A stretch of DNA of 56,480 nucleotides from Bacteroidales bacterium UBA755 (GCA_002297815.1 DBKH01000093.1:1-56480), one strand, 5' to 3'; numbered from the stretch's first letter, positions 15,006-24,807 are shown. Notes: generated from the letters alone by a model not told the origin. Numbers and translations: made by a program.

Positions 15006-18000
15006 ATGGTTCAATTACTCAAAAAGGGCTTTGCTGCATTAGTCGCTGCCCTTGTCGGAATCACGGCATTTGCACAGGTGACCACCTCCTCACTGAATGG
15101 AAAGGTCACTGACGCCAATGGAGCCGCTGTTCCTGGAGCCGCTGTGGTTGCGGTTCACACCCCATCGGGTACACAGTACTACGCTGTTGTCAACGCTGAC
15201 GGTCGCTATGCGATCAACGGTATGCGTTCAGGTGGCCCTTACAAGGTTGAGGTAAGCTGCCTTGGCTACCAGACCGTGACCTTCACAGATGTCACCCTCC
15301 AGCTCGCTGAGGCGTACAACCTCAACGCCAAGTTGAACGATGACACCCAGATGCTGTCAGAAGCCGTTGTTGTCTCTACCGCAAACTCCAAGTTCGCTGT
15401 CGAGAAGACCGGTGCCGCCACAAACATCAACAAATCGCAGATCGAGTCCCTTCCTACAGTCAGCAGGAGCATCACCGATGTGACCAGGCTCTCCCCTTAC
15501 GGAGGAAACGGAATGACCTTCGCGGGTGCTGACGGGCGTACCGCAAACTTCACGGTCGATGGAGCCAACTTCAACAACAACTTCGGTCTGAGCTCTAACC
15601 TCCCTGGCGGTGGCAGCCCTATTTCAATTGATGCCATTGAAGAACTTCAGGTTGTGATTTCTCCTTATGATGTACGTCAGACCAACTTCATCGGTGGTGG
15701 AGTGAACGCCATCACAAAGTCTGGTACCAACACTTTCAAGGGAACGGCCTACGTTTATCATAAAAATGAGAACATGCGCGGTGACACTGTTGAGGGCGAG
15801 ACCATCTCCGGAGCCCGTGACAAGGACCGCAACACCATCTACGGTATGACCTTCGGTGGCCCGATCATCAAGAACAAGCTCTTCTTCTTCGTGAACTATG
15901 AATATGCCAAGACACCTACAGTGGCCAATAACTGGAGAGGCTCCGAGGATGGAATAGGTGATTCCAATTCCTATCTTTCCCGTACCACTTTGGCAGACCT
16001 TCAGAAGGTTTCCGATTTCGTGAAGAGCAAGTATGGCTACGACACGGGTTCATGGACCAGCTTCCCTGCAGATGAAAGCAACAGAAAAATCCTTGCCCGC
16101 ATCGACTGGAACATCAACAACAACCATCACCTTGCCCTGCGTTACAACCACACTCTCAACAAGAGATGGAGTGCGCCTAACGCATCTTCAATGGACGGTG
16201 GTTCACGTTCTGCCTATGCACGTACTTCCCTTTACTCGATGTCGTTCGCTAATTCGATGTACTCTCAGGACAATCTGGTTAACACTTGGTCTCTTGACCT
16301 CAACAGCCGCCTTAGCGACAAACTCTCCAACCAGTTCCTTGCTACATATTCCCAGCTTGATGACATCCGTGGAACCGACTCTGCTGACTTCCCGTTCATT
16401 GACATCATGGACGGAGGCAAGATGAGCCCTGACGGAAAGGAAGCCGCTGATGGCTCCAACACCTACATGGCTCTCGGTTACGAGCTCTTTACATGGAACA
16501 ACGGTGTGCACAACAACGTCATCACAGCAAAGGATGACCTCACCTACTACAACGGTAATCACAAGGCCACTTTCGGTCTCAGCTATGAGTACCAGATGGC
16601 CGACAACTCTTACATGAGAAACGGTACCGGTTACTATCGCTACAACAGCCTTGATGACTTCCTCAATGAGGCTGCTCCTTCAATTGTCTGCCTTACTTAC
16701 GGCTACGATGGTGAGGCAAACCCTGCCGCTCGCGTGCGCTTCAACAAGCTTGGTGCTTACGCTCAGGACGAGTGGTCTGTTGCAGACAACTTCAAACTCA
16801 CCTACGGCCTCCGTCTTGATGGCCTGTTCTTCAGTAATCAGGACCTCATGAGAAATCAGGCAATTTACGATTTTGACTACAACGGAAAGCATATTGACAC
16901 CGGTAAGTGGCCTAACAGCAGTCTTACTGTTTCTCCACGTGTCGGCTTCACATGGGATGTCCTTGGTAACAAGAGCCTTAAAGTTCGCGGAGGTACAGGC
17001 CTCTTCTCTGGCCGTCTCCCTCTAGTGTTCTTCACCAACATGCCTACCAACTCAGGTATGGTTCAGTATCAGGCCAAACTTAGCGCTGACGGAAAGAGCG
17101 GTAGCACCAAGACAGACATGAAACAGTTTGCTGGCAAAATCCTAAATCGTCAGGAACTCCACGACAAACTTATCTCAATGGGCTATCCTGACACGATCAA
17201 ACCTGAAGACGGAACAGCTCCTTCAGAAATCTCTGCTGTGGATCCTAAGTTCAAGATGCCACAGGTTTGGAAGACCTCCCTTGCCATCGACTACTCTCTT
17301 CCTACTTCATTCCCATTCACGATCACTGCTGAAGGAATATTCAACAAGACCATTAACGGTGTTTGCCTGAGGGACTGGAGCATCAAGGACACCGATGGCT
17401 TCTCAAGGTTCAACGGTGCTGACAACCGTCCTATCTATCAGGACTTCAAGTACACCTACTTGACCGAAAAGAAAGACAAGAACGGTAATGTGGTTAAAGA
17501 TGAAGCCGGAAATGTCGTAATGGAGTCTAAGAATATGCCAGCAGCATACGTTCTTGAGAACACCAGCAGAGGCTACGGCTATTCAGCCAACTTGACAATC
17601 AACACAACTCCTGTACAGGGCCTCAACATCATGGCGGCCTACACCCACACTGTTTCCAAGGAACTTACAGGTATGCCAGGTTCGAACGCTTCCTCAGTGC
17701 TCAACTACATGGCGACCGTCAACGGTCCTAACGATCCAGGTCTTCACAACTCACAGTACGTGACCCCTGACCGTTTTGTCGCTTCCCTTACCCACAGTGA
17801 CAAGTCCGGTAACCACTACAGCTTCATCTACGAGACATGGAGAGGTGGCTACAATTACTCTTACATGACAGTCAACGACATCAACGGTGACGGCTACAAC
17901 TACGATGCTATCTACGTTCCTACCGATGCAGAGGTTGCCAACAGAGAGTTCCGCTTCGTTTCTGACGATGACCGTGACCGCTTCATGGACTACGTGCACA

Positions 18001-18377
18001 ACGACAAGTACCTGAGCAAGCGTCAGGGCAAGTACGCTGAGGCTTACAGTGTTTACTCTCCTTGGGTTCACAGGGTTGACTTCAGCTACAAGCACGACTT
18101 CAAGGTTAACGTTGGCAAGAGCGTCAACACTCTCCAGCTAAGCCTTGATGTCAAGAACATCCTCAACCTGTTCAACTCCTCATGGGGTGTCAGCAAGTAC
18201 ATGAACCCAGCTCTCGGAGAAGGCCGTATCCTTAAGTACGAAGGTGTTGACAATGAGGGCTATGCCACATTCTCTACTCCTGCGGCTTACAACGCCAACA
18301 CTGAGACTTTCGTTCCTTACCACAACATCGGACAGTGCTGGTACGCTTCCGTTGGTATTAAGTACATGTTTAACTAA
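15006..18377 (+). CDS. TonB-dependent outer-membrane receptor, Oar-like, with carboxypeptidase-regulatory-like domain
   Basis: The 1123-residue protein starts with a signal peptide (KKGFAALVAALVGITAFAQ). A carboxypeptidase-regulatory-like beta-sandwich follows (about 25-110, VTDANGAAVPGAAVVAVHTP), then a plug domain (GGGSPISIDAIEELQVVISP) and a long beta-barrel. GGGVNAITKSGTNTFKGTAY is the hallmark of the Oar branch rather than SusC. The protein ends in the aromatic strand SVGIKYMFN, as outer-membrane barrels do. I chose ATG 15006 because the earlier in-frame TTG gives no signal peptide. A downstream lipoprotein gene, 17 bases away, is probably cotranscribed. The transported substrate is unknown. 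An imperfect -7 box (TAATTTCG) is at 14940. Confidence 0.92.
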   Translation: MVQLLKKGFAALVAALVGITAFAQVTTSSLNGKVTDANGAAVPGAAVVAVHTPSGTQYYAVVNADGRYAINGMRSGGPYKVEVSCLGYQTVTFTDVTLQLAEAYNLNAKLNDDTQMLSEAVVVSTANSKFAVEKTGAATNINKSQIESLPTVSRSITDVTRLSPYGGNGMTFAGADGRTANFTVDGANFNNNFGLSSNLPGGGSPISIDAIEELQVVISPYDVRQTNFIGGGVNAITKSGTNTFKGTAYVYHKNENMRGDTVEGETISGARDKDRNTIYGMTFGGPIIKNKLFFFVNYEYAKTPTVANNWRGSEDGIGDSNSYLSRTTLADLQKVSDFVKSKYGYDTGSWTSFPADESNRKILARIDWNINNNHHLALRYNHTLNKRWSAPNASSMDGGSRSAYARTSLYSMSFANSMYSQDNLVNTWSLDLNSRLSDKLSNQFLATYSQLDDIRGTDSADFPFIDIMDGGKMSPDGKEAADGSNTYMALGYELFTWNNGVHNNVITAKDDLTYYNGNHKATFGLSYEYQMADNSYMRNGTGYYRYNSLDDFLNEAAPSIVCLTYGYDGEANPAARVRFNKLGAYAQDEWSVADNFKLTYGLRLDGLFFSNQDLMRNQAIYDFDYNGKHIDTGKWPNSSLTVSPRVGFTWDVLGNKSLKVRGGTGLFSGRLPLVFFTNMPTNSGMVQYQAKLSADGKSGSTKTDMKQFAGKILNRQELHDKLISMGYPDTIKPEDGTAPSEISAVDPKFKMPQVWKTSLAIDYSLPTSFPFTITAEGIFNKTINGVCLRDWSIKDTDGFSRFNGADNRPIYQDFKYTYLTEKKDKNGNVVKDEAGNVVMESKNMPAAYVLENTSRGYGYSANLTINTTPVQGLNIMAAYTHTVSKELTGMPGSNASSVLNYMATVNGPNDPGLHNSQYVTPDRFVASLTHSDKSGNHYSFIYETWRGGYNYSYMTVNDINGDGYNYDAIYVPTDAEVANREFRFVSDDDRDRFMDYVHNDKYLSKRQGKYAEAYSVYSPWVHRVDFSYKHDFKVNVGKSVNTLQLSLDVKNILNLFNSSWGVSKYMNPALGEGRILKYEGVDNEGYATFSTPAAYNANTETFVPYHNIGQCWYASVGIKYMFN

Positions 18378-18394
18378 TTTAATGTCAAGACGAT

Positions 18395-20350
18395 ATGAAA
18401 CTTAAATACATTTTCACCGCCCTTGTGGCCGCTTTGACACTTGCGGTCGGCTGCGAAGACGACCTTGAAAGATACCTCGATGAGGTTCAGGTGTCATCGT
18501 CCTATGTGGCTATCCCTGCTGCCGGTGGCTCCCAGACCATTACGGTCAATGCTAAGTCTGAATGGTCTTTTGGTGATATTCCTGAATGGGTGAAAGTCAC
18601 CCCGACTTCTGGTGCTGCCGGTGAGACTTTGGTTACATTCAAGGCTGAGGCCGCTACCTCAAGCAATGAGGCGATGCTTTATCTGACTTGTGACGGCAAG
18701 TCTCAGATTATCAATGTCCTTCAGATGACCGAGAAGGTCGATCTTCCTATCACTTCCTGCAAGGATTTTAACGAAAAGGGAGAAGACGGCAAGTCTTACC
18801 GTGTCAAGGGTGCTGTCACGAAAATCGCAAACACCACTTATGGCAACATGTACGTCAATGATGGTACTGGCGAAGCCTATGTATATGGTACTCTTGATGC
18901 GAGTGGCGCTGAGAAGAATTTCCTCAGCCTCGGCATCGAGGAGGGAGACATCGTTACCGTTGAGGGACCAAGGAAGACCTACAGCGGAACCGTCGAGCTC
19001 GTCAATGTGACTGTCATCAGCATCGAAAAATCCCTCATCAAGGTTGACTCTGTTTCCGTAAAGGAACCTCTTCCTCTTGAGGGCGGAGAGTTCAAGGCTT
19101 ACCTCACCTGCAAGGGCGAGGGTGTGTCCGTGGTTGTTCCTGACGATGCCAAGTCTTGGCTCTCAGTTACTTCCATCGAGACCTCTGGCACCAACGCCAC
19201 TGTTACCTTTAACGCTGCCGCCAATACTGGTGGTGATCGTTCGACCTCACTTGTGTTCAACACCACTTCAAATGGAAAGGCCTACTCTGCGCAGACTTCT
19301 CTTGAGCAGAAAGGTGCGATCATCGATGCTACCGTGGCTGAGTTCCTTGCCGCCGCAGAGGGTGATACTCAGTATAGAGTCACGGGAGTCATAACAAAGA
19401 TCTCCGCTTCCTCAAAATACCACAATGCTGACATCACAATATCCTCTGGTGATTTCTCCAGCAGTGTTCTTCTCTATCGTGCAGTGACGAGCGGAGGCAA
19501 CATTGAGGATCTCGGTCTTGCGGAAGGTGATATCATCACGGTTGTTGGAAAGAGAAGTTCTTACAACGGTACTCCTCAGATGGCCGCTGGCGGTGTCTAT
19601 GAATCCCACATTCGTTACAATAAGGCTACTTTGGCAGAATTCCTTTCCGCTCCAGTAGGCAATGACGTTTATGCAGTTACCGGAGAGATCACCAATGTGA
19701 CTGATCTTAGCGCTAAGTACAACAATGTCTGCATCACAATCAAGGACGAATCCAATACCCTTTATCTCTACCGTGTCACCACGTTCGATAAAACCAACGT
19801 GGAAACTCTCAATCCTGAGGTCGGAGGAACTATAACTGTTGCCGGTAAGAGAGGTGAGTATGATAATGCGCCTCAGATGGCCGCAGGTGGTGTTGTCCTT
19901 GCTTATTCTGCTCCGACAGGAGGTGGCGATGAACCACAGCCGGAAACCTCAACAATCACACTGACTGTTGAGGGGCTGCCTACTGCCTATCCAAAAGAGG
20001 AGACAACAGTTACTATGGGCGGGATTGAGAATTATATCCTTAATGTGGCCAACTTTGGCAATGGCATCCAGATGAAAAAGGAGGGCTCTTATATCGCAAA
20101 CAAGTCCGCGCTCAAAAGGATTACCAAAATTAAAGTGACAGTAGCTGATGGTAAGACGTACTATCCTGATAACGTCAGCCTTTATGTCGGTAACTCCGCC
20201 AAGCCAGAAGGCAGCGCAGTCACAGGTACCAGCGATGATGTCAGTACGACGTTTGACCTTTCAAGCGGTAACTACACATTCTTTACAATTAAGAATGCAT
20301 CAGGGTATGCAGTGTATTTCTCGAAAATAGAAATTACTTGCGAAAAGTAG
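18395..20350 (+). CDS. Surface lipoprotein with BACON domain and OB-fold repeats
   Basis: The 651-residue protein has a lipoprotein signal (FTALVAALTLAVGC, lipobox Cys near residue 21). A BACON-type Ig-like domain follows (about 35-110, AGGSQTITVNAKSEWSFGD). Three related OB-fold-like repeats come next (about 120-210, 310-405, 410-500), each with a YRVxGxIT...GDIxTVxGxR pattern; the second and third share PQMAAGGV. A second BACON-like segment lies between the first two repeats. The C-terminal 140 residues look like a beta-sandwich that ends in VYFSKIEITCEK. BACON domains often help surface proteins bind glycans or mucin. Its partner is the Oar-like receptor just upstream. The exact function is unknown. 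Confidence 0.8.
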   Translation: MKLKYIFTALVAALTLAVGCEDDLERYLDEVQVSSSYVAIPAAGGSQTITVNAKSEWSFGDIPEWVKVTPTSGAAGETLVTFKAEAATSSNEAMLYLTCDGKSQIINVLQMTEKVDLPITSCKDFNEKGEDGKSYRVKGAVTKIANTTYGNMYVNDGTGEAYVYGTLDASGAEKNFLSLGIEEGDIVTVEGPRKTYSGTVELVNVTVISIEKSLIKVDSVSVKEPLPLEGGEFKAYLTCKGEGVSVVVPDDAKSWLSVTSIETSGTNATVTFNAAANTGGDRSTSLVFNTTSNGKAYSAQTSLEQKGAIIDATVAEFLAAAEGDTQYRVTGVITKISASSKYHNADITISSGDFSSSVLLYRAVTSGGNIEDLGLAEGDIITVVGKRSSYNGTPQMAAGGVYESHIRYNKATLAEFLSAPVGNDVYAVTGEITNVTDLSAKYNNVCITIKDESNTLYLYRVTTFDKTNVETLNPEVGGTITVAGKRGEYDNAPQMAAGGVVLAYSAPTGGGDEPQPETSTITLTVEGLPTAYPKEETTVTMGGIENYILNVANFGNGIQMKKEGSYIANKSALKRITKIKVTVADGKTYYPDNVSLYVGNSAKPEGSAVTGTSDDVSTTFDLSSGNYTFFTIKNASGYAVYFSKIEITCEK

Positions 20351-20371
20351 TTTTTCAGATACTTAAAGATG

Positions 20372-20403
20372 AAGGGCGACCGCAATCAGCGGCCGCCCTT
20401 CTT
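20372..20403 (+). terminator. Rho-independent terminator after the BACON lipoprotein gene
   Basis: AAGGGCGACCGC and GCGGCCGCCCTT form a strong stem with one mismatch around the loop AATCA, followed by CTTTG. It ends the receptor/lipoprotein transcript. Confidence 0.8.
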
Positions 20404-20448
20404 TGAGTCTATTTATTCACACGGCTTCTTGTAGTGCTGTCCTCCCCG

Positions 20449-21519
20449 TTATCTAAGCGCTTCCACCTGCTCAGCGGTCAATCCCGTAACGCTAACAATC
20501 TGCTTTGCCGGCATCCCTATGCCCAGCAAAGCCTTAGCCACCTCAGCCTTACCCTCGGCTAGCCCTTTGTCCTTGCCTTCCTTGAGTCCCCTGCGGTAGC
20601 CCTGCAACTCGCTGCCCTCAAGATAAGGCAGCATCTCATCCTTTGAAATCATATCACTGAAATAACTTTCTATCTGCTCGTTACTAAGACCGCGGATGCG
20701 CATCGCCCCTTCCAACTCCTTGAACCAAGGAGCATTCGCAGCAGCGGTTCTTGCAAAGATACTGAAATTTCTGAATATCCTGCACCATCCTGCAACGGGG
20801 CTGTCAAATTCATGGGCGTAGCGCATAATCCTAGGAAGTTCCAGAAGGTGAAAAGACATCTGGTTGCCGAACGCCTCTCCAGTCTCTATCTCCAACGTGT
20901 GGTACTGGTAAAGGATCTTGTCCTCTGGTGAGTTAGGGTGCGAGTCCTCGTAGTTCATGATGCAGACAACCTTGACGGGTGATAGAACGTACTTCTTGTC
21001 TCCTGCCTTCATTTGCTCGGCCACGAGCCTCGAACCGTAGTAGAACAACCTGTCGTGCTGATCCGACCGTGTAGTCTTCTGCATCTCGCACAGGAACGTA
21101 CTGCCATCGGAAGTCTTACAGAGTAGGTCGAAGACAACCTTCTTGTCAATAGGCTCAAGACCAAGCCGTTCAGTGTTCTGGAACTCTACTAACGTGATGC
21201 TTTCCTGCAATATGTCATTGAGCAGCAAAATGAGTAGATTCGGATGGCTCTGAAACACATACTTGAATGCCCAGTCGCAAGTGAGGTCAAGATATTCGGA
21301 GGCAGCCATCTTCCTCGCCAGTTCATCCTTCTCTTCCTCGGTCATGCTCTGGAAGAGCTCCCGCTTTTCCATGAGCCTCCGGCATTGTCGGTAGCGCTTG
21401 AGGTACTCCAGTTCCTCTTCGCATACGGTTGTTTTGCCTACAATGTCACGGTTGCCTTCCTTTTCGGCCACCATGCCCTTTGTCGTAGTCGTAGTGGCCA
21501 TGCTTTTTGAATTTCTCAT
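20449..21519 (-). CDS. Rpn-family recombination-promoting nuclease (PD-(D/E)XK, transposase-like)
   Basis: The 356-residue protein has the Rpn/transposase_31-like nuclease core: LTCDWAFKYVFQSHPNLLI, then FDLLCKTSDGSTFLCEMQ, which supplies the Asp and the Glu-x-Gln of a PD-(D/E)XK site. The region QHDRLFYYGSRL is also typical. The C-terminus has the Gly/Glu/Lys-rich GLKEGKDKGLAEGKAEVAKA stretch common to the family, and ends in a short helix resembling the Rpn tail. Such proteins cleave DNA and raise recA-independent recombination in E. coli; copies are abundant in Bacteroidales. An ATG at 21501 is an alternative start. It stands alone between unrelated genes. Confidence 0.88.
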   Translation of the reverse strand: MRNSKSMATTTTTKGMVAEKEGNRDIVGKTTVCEEELEYLKRYRQCRRLMEKRELFQSMTEEEKDELARKMAASEYLDLTCDWAFKYVFQSHPNLLILLLNDILQESITLVEFQNTERLGLEPIDKKVVFDLLCKTSDGSTFLCEMQKTTRSDQHDRLFYYGSRLVAEQMKAGDKKYVLSPVKVVCIMNYEDSHPNSPEDKILYQYHTLEIETGEAFGNQMSFHLLELPRIMRYAHEFDSPVAGWCRIFRNFSIFARTAAANAPWFKELEGAMRIRGLSNEQIESYFSDMISKDEMLPYLEGSELQGYRRGLKEGKDKGLAEGKAEVAKALLGIGMPAKQIVSVTGLTAEQVEALR

Positions 21520-21962
21520 AGTAAATGAATGGTTTAATGGTTATTTTTATCTATCAGATCCGGAGCCCATCCCCGAACACCTCCGCAAGATCGGCATTGT
21601 AAACGTAAAAAACGAAAAGAAACATATTTGGATTATAAAAATCAGAAATAATTTTGGGAAATACCCCCATTTTAGTTGAAGATACGATTATGGTAATGGA
21701 AGAGTCAATGGCTTGCGGAGGAGTCATTAATGGCGAATATTGCTCCCGTCATAGGTGAATTTATATGTGACAGGAGCGTTTTCTTCACAAAATGCTCCCA
21801 TTGAAGAATGGCTAGGGTGAGTCTAACCGTGCGAGTTGGGAGGAACCGTACGGTTTAGTTCTTATATGATACTAGGCTTGACATCAAAGTCACCATCGCA
21901 GCCGGTGCCGTAAACAACACCTGCGCGGTACTACTCTTCGGTACCAAAGGTGAACAATGCTT
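21520..21962 (+). other. 440-base stretch of apparently decayed sequence with hairpins; possible group II intron tail
   Basis: No intact gene is present. A short ORF at 21690-21761 (MVMEESMACGGVINGEYCSR) ends at TGA. Hairpin GGAGCGTTTT/AAAATGCTCC lies near 21773-21800. At about 21830-21862, AACCGTG and TACGGTT pair with a CG bulge on the 3' side, which resembles domain V at the 3' end of a group II intron, although its upper stem is poor. Downstream, a plus-strand frame from about 21873 to the TAA at 21964-21966 reads LDIKVTIAAGAVNNTCAVLL and looks like the tail of a lost gene. It overlaps the end of the O-methyltransferase gene. Confidence 0.35.
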
Positions 21963-22595
21963 CTAAAGCTTCCGGATGACGTTGAGACCATCGCGGATGG
22001 GGAGGAGGACAGATTCGACACGGGGGTCGTTGACTATCATGTCGTTGAAGGCGATGATTCCTTGGGTCTGTTTGTCTTTCGGAACGGGATCCTGCCAGAG
22101 TTTGCCGTCCCAAAGGACATCATCAGCTAAGATGAGGCCTCCGGGGCGGACTAGATTGAAGACCAGATTGTAGTAAGTGACATATTCCCGCTTGTTGGCA
22201 TCCATATAGACTAGATCGTACAGACCTTGTAACGAAGATAGCGTCTCACATGCATCCCCGATGTGAAGGGTAATCTTGTCCGATACACCAGCTCTCGCCC
22301 AACCCTCACGCATCAGATCCTCAAGCTCGTCATTAATCTCAAGCGTGTCAATGTGACCGTCCTTAGGTAGCCCGTAGGCCATGCAAGTGGCGGAGTAGCC
22401 AGTGAATGCACCGATTTCAAGGATGCGTTTCGCTCCTGAAATTTCCACAAGCATAGTCAGCAACCTCCCTTGAACTGCCCCCGAAAGCATCCGAGGATAG
22501 TTAGTGTGGATGTTAGTCTGCTTCTCAATCCAGTCCAAAGCCTCGCTCTGCCGCGATGAATGTTCCCTAAGATATTTATCTGCCGGAGATTCCAT
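21963..22595 (-). CDS. Class I SAM-dependent O-methyltransferase
   Basis: The 210-residue protein belongs to the caffeoyl-CoA/catechol O-methyltransferase-like family. SAM-binding motif I is KRILEIGAFTGYSATCMAYG. The acidic residue that binds ribose is in HIDTLEINDE. YDLVYMDANKREYVTYYNLV contains the metal-ligand Asp, and GGLILADDVLWDGKLWQDP is the conserved substrate/metal loop. Relatives include small-molecule methyltransferases and the tRNA hydroxyuridine methyltransferase TrmR, so the substrate remains open. It lies 30 bases downstream of the M16 peptidase gene and is probably in the same transcript. Confidence 0.9.
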   Translation of the reverse strand: MESPADKYLREHSSRQSEALDWIEKQTNIHTNYPRMLSGAVQGRLLTMLVEISGAKRILEIGAFTGYSATCMAYGLPKDGHIDTLEINDELEDLMREGWARAGVSDKITLHIGDACETLSSLQGLYDLVYMDANKREYVTYYNLVFNLVRPGGLILADDVLWDGKLWQDPVPKDKQTQGIIAFNDMIVNDPRVESVLLPIRDGLNVIRKL

Positions 22596-22625
22596 ATATT
22601 CATAAAATATGAGGGAGTGCCTTGC

Positions 22626-23858
22626 CTACAGGAAAATCAGGGAGCAGGTGCTTTCGGGGGCGAAGATCTTTAGTGCTGCGTTTCTGATCTCTTCGGAGGT
22701 GACGGCCTCGATTGCTTCGCGGTTCTGCTTGTCTGTGAATATGGTACCTAACGACATTAGGCTTTTGCCCATTGAGAGGCATTGGGCCTCACCATTGTCG
22801 GAACTTATGGCGAGCTGGCCGAGGATCTGCTTTTTGGCGGCCTTGAGCCTGACTGAGGAATATTCCTCGTCCTGCATTTTTCGAATCACTTTCCAGATCG
22901 CGTCCAGACATTTTTCCAAGTTATTCCGCTCGCAGCCTAGACTGATTGTCATGATGCCGGACTCGGTGTATTGTGAATATGATGACTCGATACCATAGAC
23001 CCATCCGTTCTTCTCTCGTAAAAGGCTGTTCAGTAAGGAATTGGACGCAGGGCCACCTATGATGTTGCTCATCAGGATGGCTGCGAAGCGTTCCTTTGTG
23101 TTCTCAAGCGAGGGCGCGAAGTTCCCGATCACGGCATTGACTTCATGATTCCTTTTTTCGACCTGCTTGTTGAAGGCCGGCTTTGATGGGATCGGTGTGA
23201 TAATACGTCCTCTGCCTGTCGCTGGATATTCTTTGGAGAAAACTTTTTCTGCCAGTCTGAGAACATTCTCCTCCATCTTCTTCTCGTCAATGTCGGCCAC
23301 TATCGCCAGAGCCATATTCGTTGGTAAGAAATGCTCTTTTGTGAATTGTCTCAACTCCTTGCTTGTGATTTTTCTGACACTGGCAGCCGTTCCGAGAATC
23401 GATCGTCCGAGAGGATGGTCCGCAAATAGAGCTTCCTCGAATTTGTCATAGACATCGTCAGCTGGTGAGTCCTTGTAGGAGTTTATTTCATCAATCACCA
23501 CCCCTTTTTCTATGGCTACCTCTTCTTCCGGGAATGTCGGGCAGGTCGCCAGTTCAAGAAGCAGAGACGCAGCCTTGCCAAGATCCTCCTTGAGAACCGT
23601 TGAATGGATCACGATTTCCTCTTTGGTCGTGAAGGCGTTCAATTCACCACCGAGCTTGTCAAGGTAACTGCTTATTACCCTTGCACTTTTATGCTCAGTT
23701 CCCTTGAACAGAGTGTGCTCGGTGAAATGGGCGATCCCACTGTGGAAATCCCCCTCGTCCCTTGTGCCGCATTTGATTGTCAGTGAGCAGTAACCCACTG
23801 AATTGCCGCTCCTTCTGACCACATACCTAAGTCCACATTCGGTTGTCCCGATGATCAT
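22626..23858 (-). CDS. M16-family zinc metallopeptidase, single-repeat form
   Basis: The 410-residue protein resembles mitochondrial processing peptidase beta and other YmxG-like M16B proteases. The zinc motif HFTEH is at residues 44-48, and the third ligand is in EKGVVIDEINSYKD about 75 residues later. There is no signal peptide, so it is probably cytoplasmic. The C-terminal inactive-type half contains NGWVYGIESSYSQYTESG. The first codon overlaps the stop of the upstream gene (ATGA at 23858-23855), so the two are translationally coupled. It is unrelated in detail to the larger lipoprotein M16 peptidase at 7809-10718. Confidence 0.92.
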   Translation of the reverse strand: MIIGTTECGLRYVVRRSGNSVGYCSLTIKCGTRDEGDFHSGIAHFTEHTLFKGTEHKSARVISSYLDKLGGELNAFTTKEEIVIHSTVLKEDLGKAASLLLELATCPTFPEEEVAIEKGVVIDEINSYKDSPADDVYDKFEEALFADHPLGRSILGTAASVRKITSKELRQFTKEHFLPTNMALAIVADIDEKKMEENVLRLAEKVFSKEYPATGRGRIITPIPSKPAFNKQVEKRNHEVNAVIGNFAPSLENTKERFAAILMSNIIGGPASNSLLNSLLREKNGWVYGIESSYSQYTESGIMTISLGCERNNLEKCLDAIWKVIRKMQDEEYSSVRLKAAKKQILGQLAISSDNGEAQCLSMGKSLMSLGTIFTDKQNREAIEAVTSEEIRNAALKIFAPESTCSLIFL

Positions 23859-24709
23859 TTCCTAAGAGATTTTATAGTCTTGAGATCACTTGTCAGGAAT
23901 CCCTTGCCATTCTTGGCCGTTATCCTGTGCTTTTTGAAATAGTAGAGCTCATGGTTGTCTGACCCGATGAGCATCTTGTAACAGATGGACCCGTTGACAG
24001 GTTCGGAAGGAGCAACCACATAGCTTACCACCGTGTTAAATGTACCCTCAACAAAGATTTCATCTACCTCGTCTTCGTCATCCTTGATGAGTATGTCTTC
24101 GTCCAGAGAGCGCTTGGTCTGCTCGTCAACTTGTGGAGCAAAGTCCTCTGCCCAAAAGAATATCCGTTTAATTTTTAGCTTCTTGGTGTCTTTAGCTCCG
24201 AGGTTTGCATAGGCTTTCATCTCTGTGTCGGTGAGACCTATCGTGTGGTCCTGGATGATTTTTAGGAATGCTGGCAAGAGCACGAACTCGCGACCTGACG
24301 GATCCTCTGTCGGTCGCAAAGGAAAATTGACAACTTCGAACATGTCGCTGATTGATTTGTCCGCTCCCTCGCCACCTTTGACAAGAGTGATTAGGTCTAT
24401 TCCGGGCTCGGACTCTCTCCGGAACTGACCTTTTACTATCATGAGGAAGTAGAAATTGTCGTTGGTCTTCAAGCTTTGGAACTCTTCGTTGGAGCAGAAT
24501 TCGTAAGGTGAGATCGTCCAAGTGGCTGCGACACTTTCTTTTAAAGCTTCATCGAGAAATTCATCTCCTGTTAGTACAACTTTGGTGGTTTTTGAAGTGA
24601 AGTCCCTTAGCTTCTCTCTTCTTGTGGTAATTTGTGCCTGACCGAAAGCATCGGTGGCAAGCAGCAGCCCGGCTATTGTCCAGGCGAGTATTTGTAAGAA
24701 TCGTTTCAT
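23855..24709 (-). CDS. Exported protein of unknown function
   Basis: The protein has about 284 residues from ATG 24709 (24715 is two codons longer). The N-terminus is a signal peptide (MKRFLQILAWTIAGLLLATD followed by AFGQA). The mature part is mixed alpha/beta with no motif I recognise; a cluster of acidic residues (IKDDEDEVDEIFVEG) lies near residue 220. YYFKKHRITAKNGKGFLTSD near the end is a likely beta-hairpin. The in-frame extension up to 24859 was not used because it would bury the signal peptide. It is coupled by an ATGA overlap to the M16 peptidase gene, so the two may act in one process. A -7 box TACATTTG (24815-24808) precedes it. Confidence 0.75.
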   Translation of the reverse strand: MKRFLQILAWTIAGLLLATDAFGQAQITTRREKLRDFTSKTTKVVLTGDEFLDEALKESVAATWTISPYEFCSNEEFQSLKTNDNFYFLMIVKGQFRRESEPGIDLITLVKGGEGADKSISDMFEVVNFPLRPTEDPSGREFVLLPAFLKIIQDHTIGLTDTEMKAYANLGAKDTKKLKIKRIFFWAEDFAPQVDEQTKRSLDEDILIKDDEDEVDEIFVEGTFNTVVSYVVAPSEPVNGSICYKMLIGSDNHELYYFKKHRITAKNGKGFLTSDLKTIKSLRK

Positions 24710-24807
24710 GTTCATCAACTGTCTGTTTATTGAATATGTTGTTGGTAGTACGAGGCTGTTGCCACTGTTTGTGCCGCAAATCGCTTCATACTTCATACCG
24801 CAAGACA

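Noticed and set aside
15006..18377. SusC-type receptor of a polysaccharide-utilisation locus
   Set aside because: The GGGVNAITKSGTN segment marks the Oar branch, and no SusD gene or glycoside hydrolase is nearby.
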